DNA from: a virus
DNA: 22,429 nucleotides
IMG/VR virus record: IMGVR_UViG_3300044675_004892
Location: 1 to 22,429 of that record
Reading direction: 5' to 3' (one strand)
The notes under the pieces are model-generated. The model was given only the letters and a program-made list of their open reading frames with translations. It was not told the origin of the DNA and did not search any database. The number at the start of each line of letters is the position of its first letter. Positions within the stretch are counted from its first letter, which is position 1. Positions 7,142-14,775 of the stretch are shown here, piece after piece. Both the position numbers and the translations under genes were made by a program.

Positions 7142-8035
7142 ATGATAGTAACTGAAATATATAATGGACAAGGATTAGGTAATCAACTCGCTTGTTATGT
7201 GACAACGCGAGTGGTTGCCAAAGATTTGGGATATGATTTTGGGATCATGAATCCTCATAAGTTCAAGTGTTTGGACTTCATGGATTTGGATTTTGGATTG
7301 CCTGTTACGGGTGGCTCTGGGAGAGAAGGGGGACCACCCGATACTCTTCCCGATGGTATCCAGCATTATTTTAAGGAAAGATGGTTGTATCTTCCCAATG
7401 GCTCCAATGTAACTATTGACGATCTCAATCTGGAACTGATCCAAGATAATACAAAAATTGACGGGATTTTTCAATCGGAAGATCGTATCATCCATCGTAA
7501 AGATGAAATTAGACAATGGTTGAAAGTCAAAGCAGAAAAAGATTGCTATGATTATTCTGATCCAAATATTTGCATCATTAATTATCGTGGTGGAGAATAT
7601 GCGAGTGTTGTCCATTTCCATTTAAATGGGAAGTATTGGGATGATGCGATTGATAGAATGCGAAAAATTAACCCGAATTTTAGATTTGTGGTAATCACGG
7701 ATGATGTTGAAAGGGCAAGCGCACAATTTCCTGATTTTGAAGTAAAGCATTTTGATGTGGGAACGGATTTCTCAATCATCAAGAACGCACATTATCTAAT
7801 TTTATCGAATTCCAGCTTTCCATATTTCGCCACTCTTCTGAGTGACACCGTAAAATATATATTAGCTCCAAAATATTGGGGTAGGCACAACATCTCTAAT
7901 GGTTATTGGGCTTGTGGTTATAATATTTTCAGAGATCATAATTATTTAGATAGAGAAGGTAATCTCTTTACATATGAAGAATGTGTGAGAGAATTTGAAG
8001 ATTACAAAAAAAGAGATATTAATTTTTGGAAATGA
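7142..8035 (+). CDS. Divergent GT11-like (fucosyltransferase-fold) protein
   Basis: 297 residues from the ATG at 7142. A longer reading from TTG 7103 is possible but overlaps the TylF-like gene; the ATG places the family's first strand right at the N-terminus. GQGLGNQLA (9-17) matches the GGxGNQLFQ loop of alpha-1,2-fucosyltransferases. IINYRGGEY (145-153) stands where HxRRGDY occurs, and VITDDVE (184-190) and SNSSFPYFA (222-230) match the remaining conserved segments. The second Arg and the Asp of HxRRxD are replaced by Gly and Glu, so the donor may differ from GDP-fucose. A run of ten A residues (7133-7142) abuts the start. The end overlaps the next ATG by four bases. Confidence 0.75.
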   Translation: MIVTEIYNGQGLGNQLACYVTTRVVAKDLGYDFGIMNPHKFKCLDFMDLDFGLPVTGGSGREGGPPDTLPDGIQHYFKERWLYLPNGSNVTIDDLNLELIQDNTKIDGIFQSEDRIIHRKDEIRQWLKVKAEKDCYDYSDPNICIINYRGGEYASVVHFHLNGKYWDDAIDRMRKINPNFRFVVITDDVERASAQFPDFEVKHFDVGTDFSIIKNAHYLILSNSSFPYFATLLSDTVKYILAPKYWGRHNISNGYWACGYNIFRDHNYLDREGNLFTYEECVREFEDYKKRDINFWK

Positions 8036-8832
8036 TTTACGATATTTTTAGCTTTAATAACGAACTTGATATGTTGGAATTGAGATTAAATATTCTCGAT
8101 CCATATGTCGATAAATTTGTATTAGTCGAAGCGGATAAAACTTTTAGTGGTGTGGATAAGCCTTTATATTACGAAGAGAATAAGGAACGCTTTGAGAAAT
8201 TCCGCGATAAGATTATCCACTATAAGGTTCTAGATTCCCCCCAATCATTTGATGATTCAAATTGTGATCAGGAAATCTTACAGATGGCACTCAACAGTGA
8301 TAATGTGACGAGAGATCATATCTGCTGGTTGATTGAATTTTATCAAAAGGAGTCGATCAAGAAAGCTTTAGAACCTTTAAACATTCATGATTATGAAATG
8401 TGTGTAGTATCAGATATTGATGAAATTTGGAATTACAATTTGAAATTTAATTTCTGGATGCCACAAGGAGCAATTTATAAACCCAAAATCAATAATTGTT
8501 ATATTGAATATCTCAATGTTAAAACAAATGAAGATTGGACTTATTTTACTGGTCCGATTGTTTGCGAATATTTCAGAATTAAAAACGGATGTTTGAACCA
8601 CCTTCGCACACAGCGCAAGATGAACCATATTTATACGTTCTTGGAAGATGGAGGTTGGCATTTTAATGCTCTTGGGGGGTCTGATAAAAAGATTCAGGAT
8701 TTTCAACATCCTGTTTATCACAAGGATTATATGGAAAGACGTAAGAGTGGATGGAGGGTGGACGAAACGGGTCTTCCACAGTATATACTAGACAACAAAG
8801 AAGAATTAAAGAAGAAAGGATTATTTTTATGA
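8032..8832 (+). CDS. GT17 family glycosyltransferase
   Basis: 266 residues from ATG 8032, which overlaps the previous stop (ATGA). An earlier in-frame TTG two codons upstream is less likely. The N-terminus IYDIFSFNNELDMLELRLN (2-20) and FVLVEADKTFSGVDKPLYY (29-47) are the hallmark blocks of family 17, named for beta-1,4-mannosyl-glycoprotein N-acetylglucosaminyltransferase. SDIDEI (127-132) supplies the acidic metal-binding cluster. GGWHF (207-211) is the conserved C-terminal block. Bacterial and phage members are usually found in surface-glycan clusters, and most have no assigned donor. An N-acetylglucosaminyl transfer is suggested by the family only. Confidence 0.9.
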   Translation: MIYDIFSFNNELDMLELRLNILDPYVDKFVLVEADKTFSGVDKPLYYEENKERFEKFRDKIIHYKVLDSPQSFDDSNCDQEILQMALNSDNVTRDHICWLIEFYQKESIKKALEPLNIHDYEMCVVSDIDEIWNYNLKFNFWMPQGAIYKPKINNCYIEYLNVKTNEDWTYFTGPIVCEYFRIKNGCLNHLRTQRKMNHIYTFLEDGGWHFNALGGSDKKIQDFQHPVYHKDYMERRKSGWRVDETGLPQYILDNKEELKKKGLFL

Positions 8833-9422
8833 CAAGGACAGAAATTATTAATAGCTTGATTGATAAGCATGGGTATGGGAATTATTTAGAAATTGGTGTA
8901 AATACGCCATCACAACCAGGATATAATTGGGTGGGAGTAAAAGCCAATATTAAGCATGGGGTTGATCCAAATGTTGATACCACTTATAAGATGACATCTG
9001 ATGAATTTTTTGAGGAATATTGTTCAACATTTTATGATATTGTGTTTGTTGATGGACTTCATATCTTTGAACAAGCTTACCGTGATATCGTAAATTCGTT
9101 AAAATGGTTATCTCCTAACGGAACTATCGTAGTACATGACTGTAATCCTATTACAGAGATTACACAGCGCAGAGAACGAGCTTCTGATGCGTGGCATGGT
9201 GATGTTTGGAAAGCTATCGTAAAGCTTCGTATGGAGGAAATTGGGCTAACTATTCACACAGTTGATACTGATGAAGGATGTGCCATCATTCGTCGTGGGA
9301 GCCAAGTTTTACTCCCCGTTTCTCCTGATGAAGACCCATACGATTATTCATTTCTAGAAAGACGCAGGGTAGAAGCTCTGAATTTAATTAGTGTTGAAGA
9401 TTTTAAGAAAATTTATTTGTGA
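8829..9422 (+). CDS. Class I SAM-dependent methyltransferase (Methyltransf_24-like)
   Basis: 197 residues from ATG 8829. The frame is open back to 8751, but ATG 8829 gives the ATGA overlap usual in this operon, and the domain begins right after it. AAAGGA at 8815-8820 precedes it, one of very few Shine-Dalgarno-like strings in the window. YLEIGV (19-24) is motif I. IVFVDGLH (71-78) and GTIVVHDCNP (98-107) are the following strands of the Rossmann-like fold as seen in Methyltransf_24 proteins. The loop after motif I is atypical (NTPSQPGYNWVGV). The substrate is unknown; a sugar hydroxyl or carboxyl group is likely from context. Confidence 0.82.
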   Translation: MTRTEIINSLIDKHGYGNYLEIGVNTPSQPGYNWVGVKANIKHGVDPNVDTTYKMTSDEFFEEYCSTFYDIVFVDGLHIFEQAYRDIVNSLKWLSPNGTIVVHDCNPITEITQRRERASDAWHGDVWKAIVKLRMEEIGLTIHTVDTDEGCAIIRRGSQVLLPVSPDEDPYDYSFLERRRVEALNLISVEDFKKIYL

Positions 9423-10153
9423 AAAAAATTCATAAAAATTTTGTAGTCGTCAGCGATTATAATTGGCTACCCGATAATCTAGAGGATTCTTGGGTTGACC
9501 AATGGTGTGAAAATTACCTGATTTATGATCGTTATCATCGGTTTCCTGAATCAGATAAAGTAAAGCACCAGAAGAATATTGGGCAGAATGTTTATGATAT
9601 GTTTCATTTTATTCTGGAAAATTATGATAATCTTCCCGAATCCACATTGTTCTGTAGGGCATGTCTGATGAATCAAAAAGATACTGGAACTCCACGATAT
9701 GATGAAAATGGTCGGGTGATTTCTAATGGGAATTGTACGGAAGAATTTTTTTTAAATGTCTCGAACAATATAACATTTACTGAGATTCAGGATTTTACGA
9801 GCGAACCCCATAGAATTAATGGTATTGCTAATAAAATTGGAGAAGATAATAGCTATATGGAAATCAATAACTCTTGGTATTTTGGGAAACACGTGGGAAA
9901 ATATTACTCAAATATCAACGATTTTTTCAATGACATGTATGAAAATCCTGAGATTCCACCTTGGTTTAGATTTGCACCAGGTGTTAATTACATCATCCCA
10001 AAGGAGTATATTTTGAAATATTCGAGAAAATTTTATCAACGAATTCTTGATATTCTCGGATGGGATGTTATTGTTGGAGAAGCTCATATGATTGAGCGAG
10101 CATTGTGGACAATATTCCATAATGATTGGAAAGTAAAAGAAGAATATAGATAA
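9419..10153 (+). CDS. DUF3431-like protein
   Basis: 244 residues from a GTG start that overlaps the previous stop (GTGA). NIGQNVYDMFHFI (53-65) followed by ENYDNLPESTLFCRA (67-81) closely follows the pattern of DUF3431, whose members read roughly N-x-G-x-E-x-x-x-x-x-x-x-I-x-x-x-Y-D-x-L-P-x-x-x-x-F. WFRFAPGVNYIIPKEYIL (182-199) and GEAHMIERALWTIF (220-233) match its second conserved block. The molecular activity of DUF3431 is not known to me; it occurs near glycosyltransferases and is sometimes regarded as a transferase-like domain. No membrane segment is present. Its place between two methyltransferases in this operon supports a role in glycan synthesis. Confidence 0.68.
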   Translation: MKKIHKNFVVVSDYNWLPDNLEDSWVDQWCENYLIYDRYHRFPESDKVKHQKNIGQNVYDMFHFILENYDNLPESTLFCRACLMNQKDTGTPRYDENGRVISNGNCTEEFFLNVSNNITFTEIQDFTSEPHRINGIANKIGEDNSYMEINNSWYFGKHVGKYYSNINDFFNDMYENPEIPPWFRFAPGVNYIIPKEYILKYSRKFYQRILDILGWDVIVGEAHMIERALWTIFHNDWKVKEEYR

Positions 10154-10707
10154 TGCAACCATTACATTTAAGAAACATCCCACCTCCCGCCGAAACATTC
10201 AACCATACCGAATTTTTTGATCTGTTGTTCAAATGGATTCGTCCAGAACACTATCTTGAACTTGGTGTGAGGCATGGAGGCAATTTTGTCACGCTTGCCA
10301 AACACTGCAAAAAAGCAGTCGGAGTGGATATGATTCCTGCTGAATTTGGTTTGGAAGGTAATATGGAATATCATCAAAAAACAACTGATGATTATTTTGA
10401 ATCATTAACTACTGAACAATTTGATGCCGTGTTTATTGACGCTGATCATTCTCATCAACAATCTTTGAAAGATTTTAACAATGTGAAAGATAGAGTGATC
10501 GAAGATGGATTTATTTTCTTCCATGATACCTATCCTTGGGATTGGTCTATGACTGACAGAGGACAATGCGAGGATGTTTATAAAACTGCGAAACATATTA
10601 AACAAAATTTAATAGATGATTTTGAAATCATAACTTTACCTTTCAATCCTGGAGTAACAATTTGTAAAAAGATTTCCAGAACAAAACAGATGATTTATGA
10701 TCAATGA
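10153..10707 (+). CDS. Class I SAM-dependent methyltransferase
   Basis: 184 residues. YLELGVRHGGN (34-44) is motif I of a Rossmann-like methyltransferase. VGVDM (56-60) ends the second strand. FIDADHSHQ (94-102) and FFHDTYP (122-128) match the post-core acidic and His-Asp segments of Methyltransf_24-type enzymes. It is the third small methyltransferase of the operon after 6453 and 8829; the latter two look distantly related to each other. Its start shares a base with the previous stop (TAATG), and its end overlaps the next gene by eleven bases. The acceptor is not known. Confidence 0.83.
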   Translation: MQPLHLRNIPPPAETFNHTEFFDLLFKWIRPEHYLELGVRHGGNFVTLAKHCKKAVGVDMIPAEFGLEGNMEYHQKTTDDYFESLTTEQFDAVFIDADHSHQQSLKDFNNVKDRVIEDGFIFFHDTYPWDWSMTDRGQCEDVYKTAKHIKQNLIDDFEIITLPFNPGVTICKKISRTKQMIYDQ

Positions 10708-11626
10708 AAGAATTTTTATAACGGGTGGTGCAGGGTTTCTTGGAAGAAATCTGATTCGTCGTCTATCTGAAAATAATGAAATTACGGTTTATTCTCGTGA
10801 TGAGTCGAAGCATTACTATCTCAAGAAAGAATATCCAAAAGTTAATTTCGTCGTCGGAGATATACGAAATCGAGATCTTTTAACTAGAAAATCTAAGGAT
10901 CACACGATTGGTATTTTCGCTGCTTCTCTCAAGCAGATTGAAGCTTGTAATGATAATTATGAAGAAGCTTCCAAAATCATCATCGATGGTGCAATTAACT
11001 CCAGAATTGCGGCAGAGGAAAATAATTTTAAAGCTGCTTGCTTCATCTCATCTGATAAAAGCAGAGCAGCAACTACAATTTACGGTGCAATGAAATATGT
11101 AGCTGGTGAGTGTTTCATTGCAGGTAAATCAAATTGTAACCTAACTACTGCTGTATATGGGAACGTAATGAATTCCACAGGATCGATTATTCCTTTGATA
11201 TGGGAATATATCAAAAACGGTAAAACACTTTCTCTCTATGGAGAAGAAATGACAAGATTTTTATTGGATGTTGAAGATGCTGTAGATTTGATTTTGAAAT
11301 CTTTAAAATATAAAGGATGTAATGTTATCCCAGATTTAAAATCGTTTTTTGTAGTCGATCTTTTCAATATTTATAAAGAAAAATTTGGATTAAAATATGA
11401 AATCTCCGAACCTAGAACTGGTGAAAAAATTCATGAAATCATGGCTTCTTCTGAAGAAATTAGACGAATGAGTTATGAATATGCTGATGATATTTATTTG
11501 ATGTATCCACATAAAGATTTAAATATGGTAGAATTTTCAAAAAATGAATATTCTTCGAGAGATAGTTCACTTGAATATATAGAACTTGAAAAATATTTAA
11601 AATCTAAAAATTATTTTAAACCATGA
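10697..11626 (+). CDS. Nucleotide-sugar 4,6-dehydratase (PseB/CapD-like SDR)
   Basis: 309 residues, an extended short-chain dehydrogenase of the Polysacc_synt_2 group (PseB, FlaA1, CapD, WbjB). TGGAGFLG (9-16) binds NAD(P). Asp120-Lys121 (in FISSDKS), Tyr129 and Lys133 (YGAMK) line up by spacing with the catalytic Asp-Lys, Tyr and Lys of Helicobacter PseB. YGNVMNSTGS (154-163), TRF (186-188) and PRTGEKIHE (239-247) are further family blocks. Known relatives convert UDP-GlcNAc to 4-keto-6-deoxy products, some with C5 inversion. The next gene is a reductase, so the pair probably makes a 6-deoxy-hexose nucleotide. The exact sugar is unknown. Confidence 0.88.
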   Translation: MINERIFITGGAGFLGRNLIRRLSENNEITVYSRDESKHYYLKKEYPKVNFVVGDIRNRDLLTRKSKDHTIGIFAASLKQIEACNDNYEEASKIIIDGAINSRIAAEENNFKAACFISSDKSRAATTIYGAMKYVAGECFIAGKSNCNLTTAVYGNVMNSTGSIIPLIWEYIKNGKTLSLYGEEMTRFLLDVEDAVDLILKSLKYKGCNVIPDLKSFFVVDLFNIYKEKFGLKYEISEPRTGEKIHEIMASSEEIRRMSYEYADDIYLMYPHKDLNMVEFSKNEYSSRDSSLEYIELEKYLKSKNYFKP

Positions 11627-12420
11627 AAATTATAGTATTTGGAAGCACGGGAATGTTGGGAACTTATTGTGTCAAGTTTTTCAAACAAAAAGGTTATACG
11701 GTATTACCAGTAGATAGAGAAATGTTAGATTTGACATCATCTCATGAAAATATATTAAATTTTTTGATATCGAATGTTTCTAGTGTGGATGTTATAATTA
11801 ATGCTGCTGGTGTTATTAAACAACGAAACACTGATATAGGTGATATGTATAAAGTTAATACTATATTTCCTCACATTTTATCTAAATTTAAAATGGAAAA
11901 TGGGTGTAATGTTATCCATATAACGACTGATTGCGTGTTTAGTGGTAAAGATGGGTATTATAATGAATCATCTTTACCTGATTGTGAAGATGATTACGGT
12001 AAATCTAAATTATTAGGCGAAGCACCTAATTTATCAATCATTAGGACTTCTATCATCGGTGAAGAAATTAATAATAAATTATCATTACTTGAGTGGTGTA
12101 AGTCTAAGCGTGAACAAACCGTCTATGGTTATGTTGATCATTATTGGAACGGTGTAACATGTTTAGAATTGTGTAAAAGAATAAATTATTTATTAGAATA
12201 CGAAGCATTTTGGGAGGGTGTTAGCATTTTACATTCACCAGAGATCGTATCAAAGTATAATTTAATCAATATGATATCGAATGTGTTTGATTTAAAAATG
12301 TTGATAACTCCAAAAATTGGTGGTAAATGTTATAGAAATTTACAAAATGTGCGATGCATACCGACAGCATCATTGAAACAACAATTAGAAGAATTGAAAG
12401 AATTTAATATATATGAATAG
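11623..12420 (+). CDS. RmlD-like nucleotide-sugar reductase (SDR)
   Basis: 265 residues. FGSTGMLG (6-13) is the dinucleotide-binding loop, NAAGV (60-64) the next strand, TTDCVFSG (101-108) carries the conserved Thr/Ser region, and YGKSK (125-129) is the catalytic Tyr-x-x-x-Lys. The order and spacing match RmlD_sub_bind proteins such as dTDP-4-dehydrorhamnose reductase and the CapF/WbjC-type N-terminal domain. There are no RmlA, RmlB or RmlC genes in the window, so dTDP-rhamnose is not the obvious product. Reduction of the keto sugar made by the neighbouring dehydratase is more likely. The start overlaps that gene by four bases. Confidence 0.82.
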   Translation: MKIIVFGSTGMLGTYCVKFFKQKGYTVLPVDREMLDLTSSHENILNFLISNVSSVDVIINAAGVIKQRNTDIGDMYKVNTIFPHILSKFKMENGCNVIHITTDCVFSGKDGYYNESSLPDCEDDYGKSKLLGEAPNLSIIRTSIIGEEINNKLSLLEWCKSKREQTVYGYVDHYWNGVTCLELCKRINYLLEYEAFWEGVSILHSPEIVSKYNLINMISNVFDLKMLITPKIGGKCYRNLQNVRCIPTASLKQQLEELKEFNIYE

Positions 12421-13147
12421 TTGCTACGTAAATGTTATTGGTGGCGTGGGTAATCAGTTATTTCAAATAGCTGCTGGCTATGCTTATGCCAAGAAACATG
12501 GTAAGAAATTGATCGTCAACCCTTATAATTGGTTTGCTGGTCAAGGAACCAATCCTTTAGTGTATAAGGATACAATTTTCAAGAATTTTGAATATGGTAA
12601 TTGTTTCACTAGAGATGTGATTGGTATCCATGAAAAAAGATTTAATTATGATGAGTTACCATTCCATGTAGGGTCTGTATCATTGAATGGGTATTTTCAA
12701 TCTTTGAAATATTTCGAAGAATATAAAGATGAATTTATTTCTTTATTGAACTTGCCAGAAGTTGATTCAGAAATTGATATAGCATTTCATATTAGAAGAG
12801 GGGATTATCTCAAACATGCTACAATTCATCATGTTTGTCATACAGAATACTTTGAAAAGTTCTTTGAAAAATACAAAGGGCAAAATATTAAAGTATTCAC
12901 TGATGATCCAAATCATGTAATCAACGAATTTCCGAATTATAAATTTGAAATATTACATTCCGATTCTGATATTAAAGATCTTGCATATATGTCAAATTGT
13001 GATATCGTAGTGGGGAGCAACTCTACCTTTTCTTGGTGGGCAGCTTTGATTGGTGATAAGACATCTTATTTCCCTTCCAAGTGGTTCGCAGATGGTGGAG
13101 AAGCGACTGATATTTACTACGATAAAATGATTAAATGTAATGTTTGA
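12413..13147 (+). CDS. Alpha-1,2-fucosyltransferase-like glycosyltransferase (GT11)
   Basis: 244 residues with all GT11 hallmarks: GGVGNQLFQ (10-18), NGYFQS (92-97), HIRRGDY (126-132, the HxRRxD motif that binds GDP-fucose), FTDD (162-165) and SNSTFSWWAA (202-211). Family enzymes transfer L-fucose from GDP-L-fucose in an alpha-1,2 linkage, usually to galactose. The donor can be made by Gmd and Fcl encoded at 16917-18989. It overlaps the reductase gene upstream and the DNA methyltransferase downstream by eight bases each. Compared with bacterial FutC-type enzymes it is slightly short but appears complete. It is cytoplasmic, since no membrane segment is seen. Confidence 0.93.
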   Translation: MNSCYVNVIGGVGNQLFQIAAGYAYAKKHGKKLIVNPYNWFAGQGTNPLVYKDTIFKNFEYGNCFTRDVIGIHEKRFNYDELPFHVGSVSLNGYFQSLKYFEEYKDEFISLLNLPEVDSEIDIAFHIRRGDYLKHATIHHVCHTEYFEKFFEKYKGQNIKVFTDDPNHVINEFPNYKFEILHSDSDIKDLAYMSNCDIVVGSNSTFSWWAALIGDKTSYFPSKWFADGGEATDIYYDKMIKCNV

Positions 13148-13919
13148 AATTAATAAAATATATAATGAAAATTGTCTGGATACTATGGATAGGATGCCAG
13201 AAGAATTAATTGATTTAACTGTTACCAGTCCTCCATATGATGATTTGAGAACTTATAATGGCTATTCCTTTGACTTTGAAAATGTAGCCAAAGGGCTTTT
13301 CAAAGTCACTAAGAAAGGTGGAGTTGTTGTTTGGGTAGTTGGTGATCAGACTAAAGATGGTGATAAATCTGGAACAAGTTTTCGACAAGCTCTTTACTTC
13401 AAAGAAATTGGTTTTAAATTACATGATGTTATCATTTATGAGAAGAGCGGAGTCTCACCAGTGAAAAATAGATATTACCCTGCTTTCGAATACATGTTTG
13501 TCTTATCCAAAGATAAAGTCAAAACATTTAATCCTATTTGTGATAGACCAAATAAATGGAGAGAGCGTTGGGGTAAGACTCGCCAACGTAGAAAAGCAGA
13601 TGGAACTATGGGTGAGAAATATGAAAGTAAGATTGCTCCTGAATTTGGTATTCGACGTAACATTTGGAAGTATACACAAGGAGGTGGTTATGGGTCTGAT
13701 GATAAAATCGCATATAAACATCCCGCAATCTTTCCCGAAAAATTAGCAGAAGATCATATTTTAAGCTGGTCAAATGAAGGCGATTTGGTATACGATCCAT
13801 TCATGGGAAGTGGGACTACTGCTAAAATGGCTATAAAAAATAATAGAAATTTTGTAGGCAGTGAGATCAGTGGGGAATATATAAACATCATCAATAATCG
13901 CTTATGTTTAACACAATAA
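13140..13919 (+). CDS. DNA methyltransferase, N4-cytosine/N6-adenine type (beta class)
   Basis: 259 residues, N6_N4_Mtase family. Motif IV TSPPYDDLR (29-37) is the catalytic (D/N/S)PPY loop. Motif I DPFMGSGTT (219-227) lies near the C-terminus and binds SAM, which gives the beta-class order IV before I. HPAIFPEKLA (194-203) is the typical pre-motif-I segment. The TSPPY form is frequent in N4-cytosine enzymes, but N6-adenine cannot be excluded. No restriction endonuclease is nearby, so it is an orphan enzyme, probably protecting phage DNA or regulating its processing. It is embedded in the sugar operon with an eight-base overlap upstream. Confidence 0.93.
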   Translation: MFEINKIYNENCLDTMDRMPEELIDLTVTSPPYDDLRTYNGYSFDFENVAKGLFKVTKKGGVVVWVVGDQTKDGDKSGTSFRQALYFKEIGFKLHDVIIYEKSGVSPVKNRYYPAFEYMFVLSKDKVKTFNPICDRPNKWRERWGKTRQRRKADGTMGEKYESKIAPEFGIRRNIWKYTQGGGYGSDDKIAYKHPAIFPEKLAEDHILSWSNEGDLVYDPFMGSGTTAKMAIKNNRNFVGSEISGEYINIINNRLCLTQ

Positions 13920-14164
13920 ATCACATTCTTTTTGATAAGAAAGGGGAGATGACAAATGAATTGTTGGAAGAATTTTCACCATACATGGTCACTCGCTACT
14001 TGAGTTTCTATGACAAAGATCTGCTAAATTATGCTAATGAAACAGTAAATAGATACTCACAAATATTCGATACGGATGAAGAAGCATTTCGATTCTTTGA
14101 AAATGTGATCCCCAAATTGAAACGAAAAAATATCAAATATATATCCAAAAAAAGAGAAAAATGA
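13904..14164 (+). CDS. Clamp-loader small subunit-like protein (T4 gp62-like)
   Basis: 86 residues. FSPYMVTRYLSFYDKDLL (24-41) followed by YAN, then KLKRKNIKYI (71-80), resembles the conserved N-terminal part of the small DNA polymerase clamp-loader subunit of T4-like phages (gp62), where a Phe-x-x-Phe-Met-Val-x-x-x-Leu-Ser core precedes a basic KRxR-type end. In T4, gp62 joins four copies of gp44 to load the sliding clamp gp45. This protein is less than half the length of T4 gp62, near the shorter versions in cyanophages. No gp44 or gp45 lies in the window. It overlaps its neighbours by 16 and 4 bases. The assignment is from motif recall. Confidence 0.6.
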   Translation: MFNTINHILFDKKGEMTNELLEEFSPYMVTRYLSFYDKDLLNYANETVNRYSQIFDTDEEAFRFFENVIPKLKRKNIKYISKKREK

Positions 14165-14775
14165 ATGCTTTAAATAATTTTTTCAAAAAAATCTATTGTA
14201 TAAATTTGGATAGACGACCTGATCGTTGGGAACATGCTTCCAAACAATTTGAAAAATTTGGAATAAATGTTGAGAGATTTTCAGCAATAGATCATGAACA
14301 GTTGGATAACATACCCCCTAATATTAAAAGCGGAGCATATGCGTGTATGCTCAGTCATTGTGAAATAATTGAAAAGTGTAAAAACAATAATGTTGAAAAT
14401 GTTTTGATTTTTGAAGACGATGTTGTATTGGATGATGATATTTTAAATGTATTTGAAAATAATATAAATCATATTCCGAGATGGGATATGATTTATTTTG
14501 GAGGGTATCACATACATCGCCCAACGCATATAGATAAAAATATCTACAAATTGCACCATAGCTATGCAACGCATAGCTATGCATGTAATCATACTATGTA
14601 TGATATTTTGTTAAAAATTGAAAACACTATTTGCTTTGATGTTAGTGTAGCGGGAATGCATAATACGCATGATTGTTTTTTACTTACCAAAGATGACGGT
14701 TCATCTTTGACAAAACAATATCCAAATTTTAGTGATATTGAAAATGGATATAAAGATTATACGAATATACTATGA
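14161..14775 (+). CDS. GT25 family glycosyltransferase
   Basis: 204 residues. CINLDRRPDRW (13-23) is the family 25 opening block. GAYACMLSH (58-66) is its second hallmark (usually GExGCxLSH), and VLIFEDDVVL (81-90) contains the DxD-type acidic cluster. The later YFGG (112-115) also fits. Bacterial GT25 enzymes such as LgtB/LpsA-like proteins add galactose or glucose to lipooligosaccharide; eukaryotic ones glycosylate collagen. The length is on the short side of the family. It is coupled to both neighbours by four-base ATGA overlaps. A tandem HSYAT/HSYAC sequence occurs at residues 133-142. Confidence 0.9.
   Translation: MNALNNFFKKIYCINLDRRPDRWEHASKQFEKFGINVERFSAIDHEQLDNIPPNIKSGAYACMLSHCEIIEKCKNNNVENVLIFEDDVVLDDDILNVFENNINHIPRWDMIYFGGYHIHRPTHIDKNIYKLHHSYATHSYACNHTMYDILLKIENTICFDVSVAGMHNTHDCFLLTKDDGSSLTKQYPNFSDIENGYKDYTNIL
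14557..14583. repeat. Two copies of palindromic CATAGCTATGCA, 15-bp period
   Basis: CATAGCTATGCA occurs at 14557-14568 and again at 14572-14583, inside the GT25 gene. Each contains the palindrome CATAGCTATG. The repeat is in frame and encodes HSYAT then HSYAC. It is either a recent tandem duplication or a chance palindrome; no function is evident. Confidence 0.8.

Noticed and set aside
7175-7621. 148-codon reverse-strand frame
   Set aside because: It lies entirely inside the GT11-like gene, which has recognisable motifs; no family pattern is seen in the reverse frame.
8410-8721. 103-codon reverse-strand frame
   Set aside because: It is antisense to the GT17 gene, with no motif and no start signal.
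10697-11626. Complete pseudaminic acid pathway
   Set aside because: Only the PseB-like step is present; PseC, PseH, PseG, PseI and PseF homologues are absent from the window.
13140-13919. Restriction-modification system
   Set aside because: No endonuclease or specificity subunit is found next to the methyltransferase.
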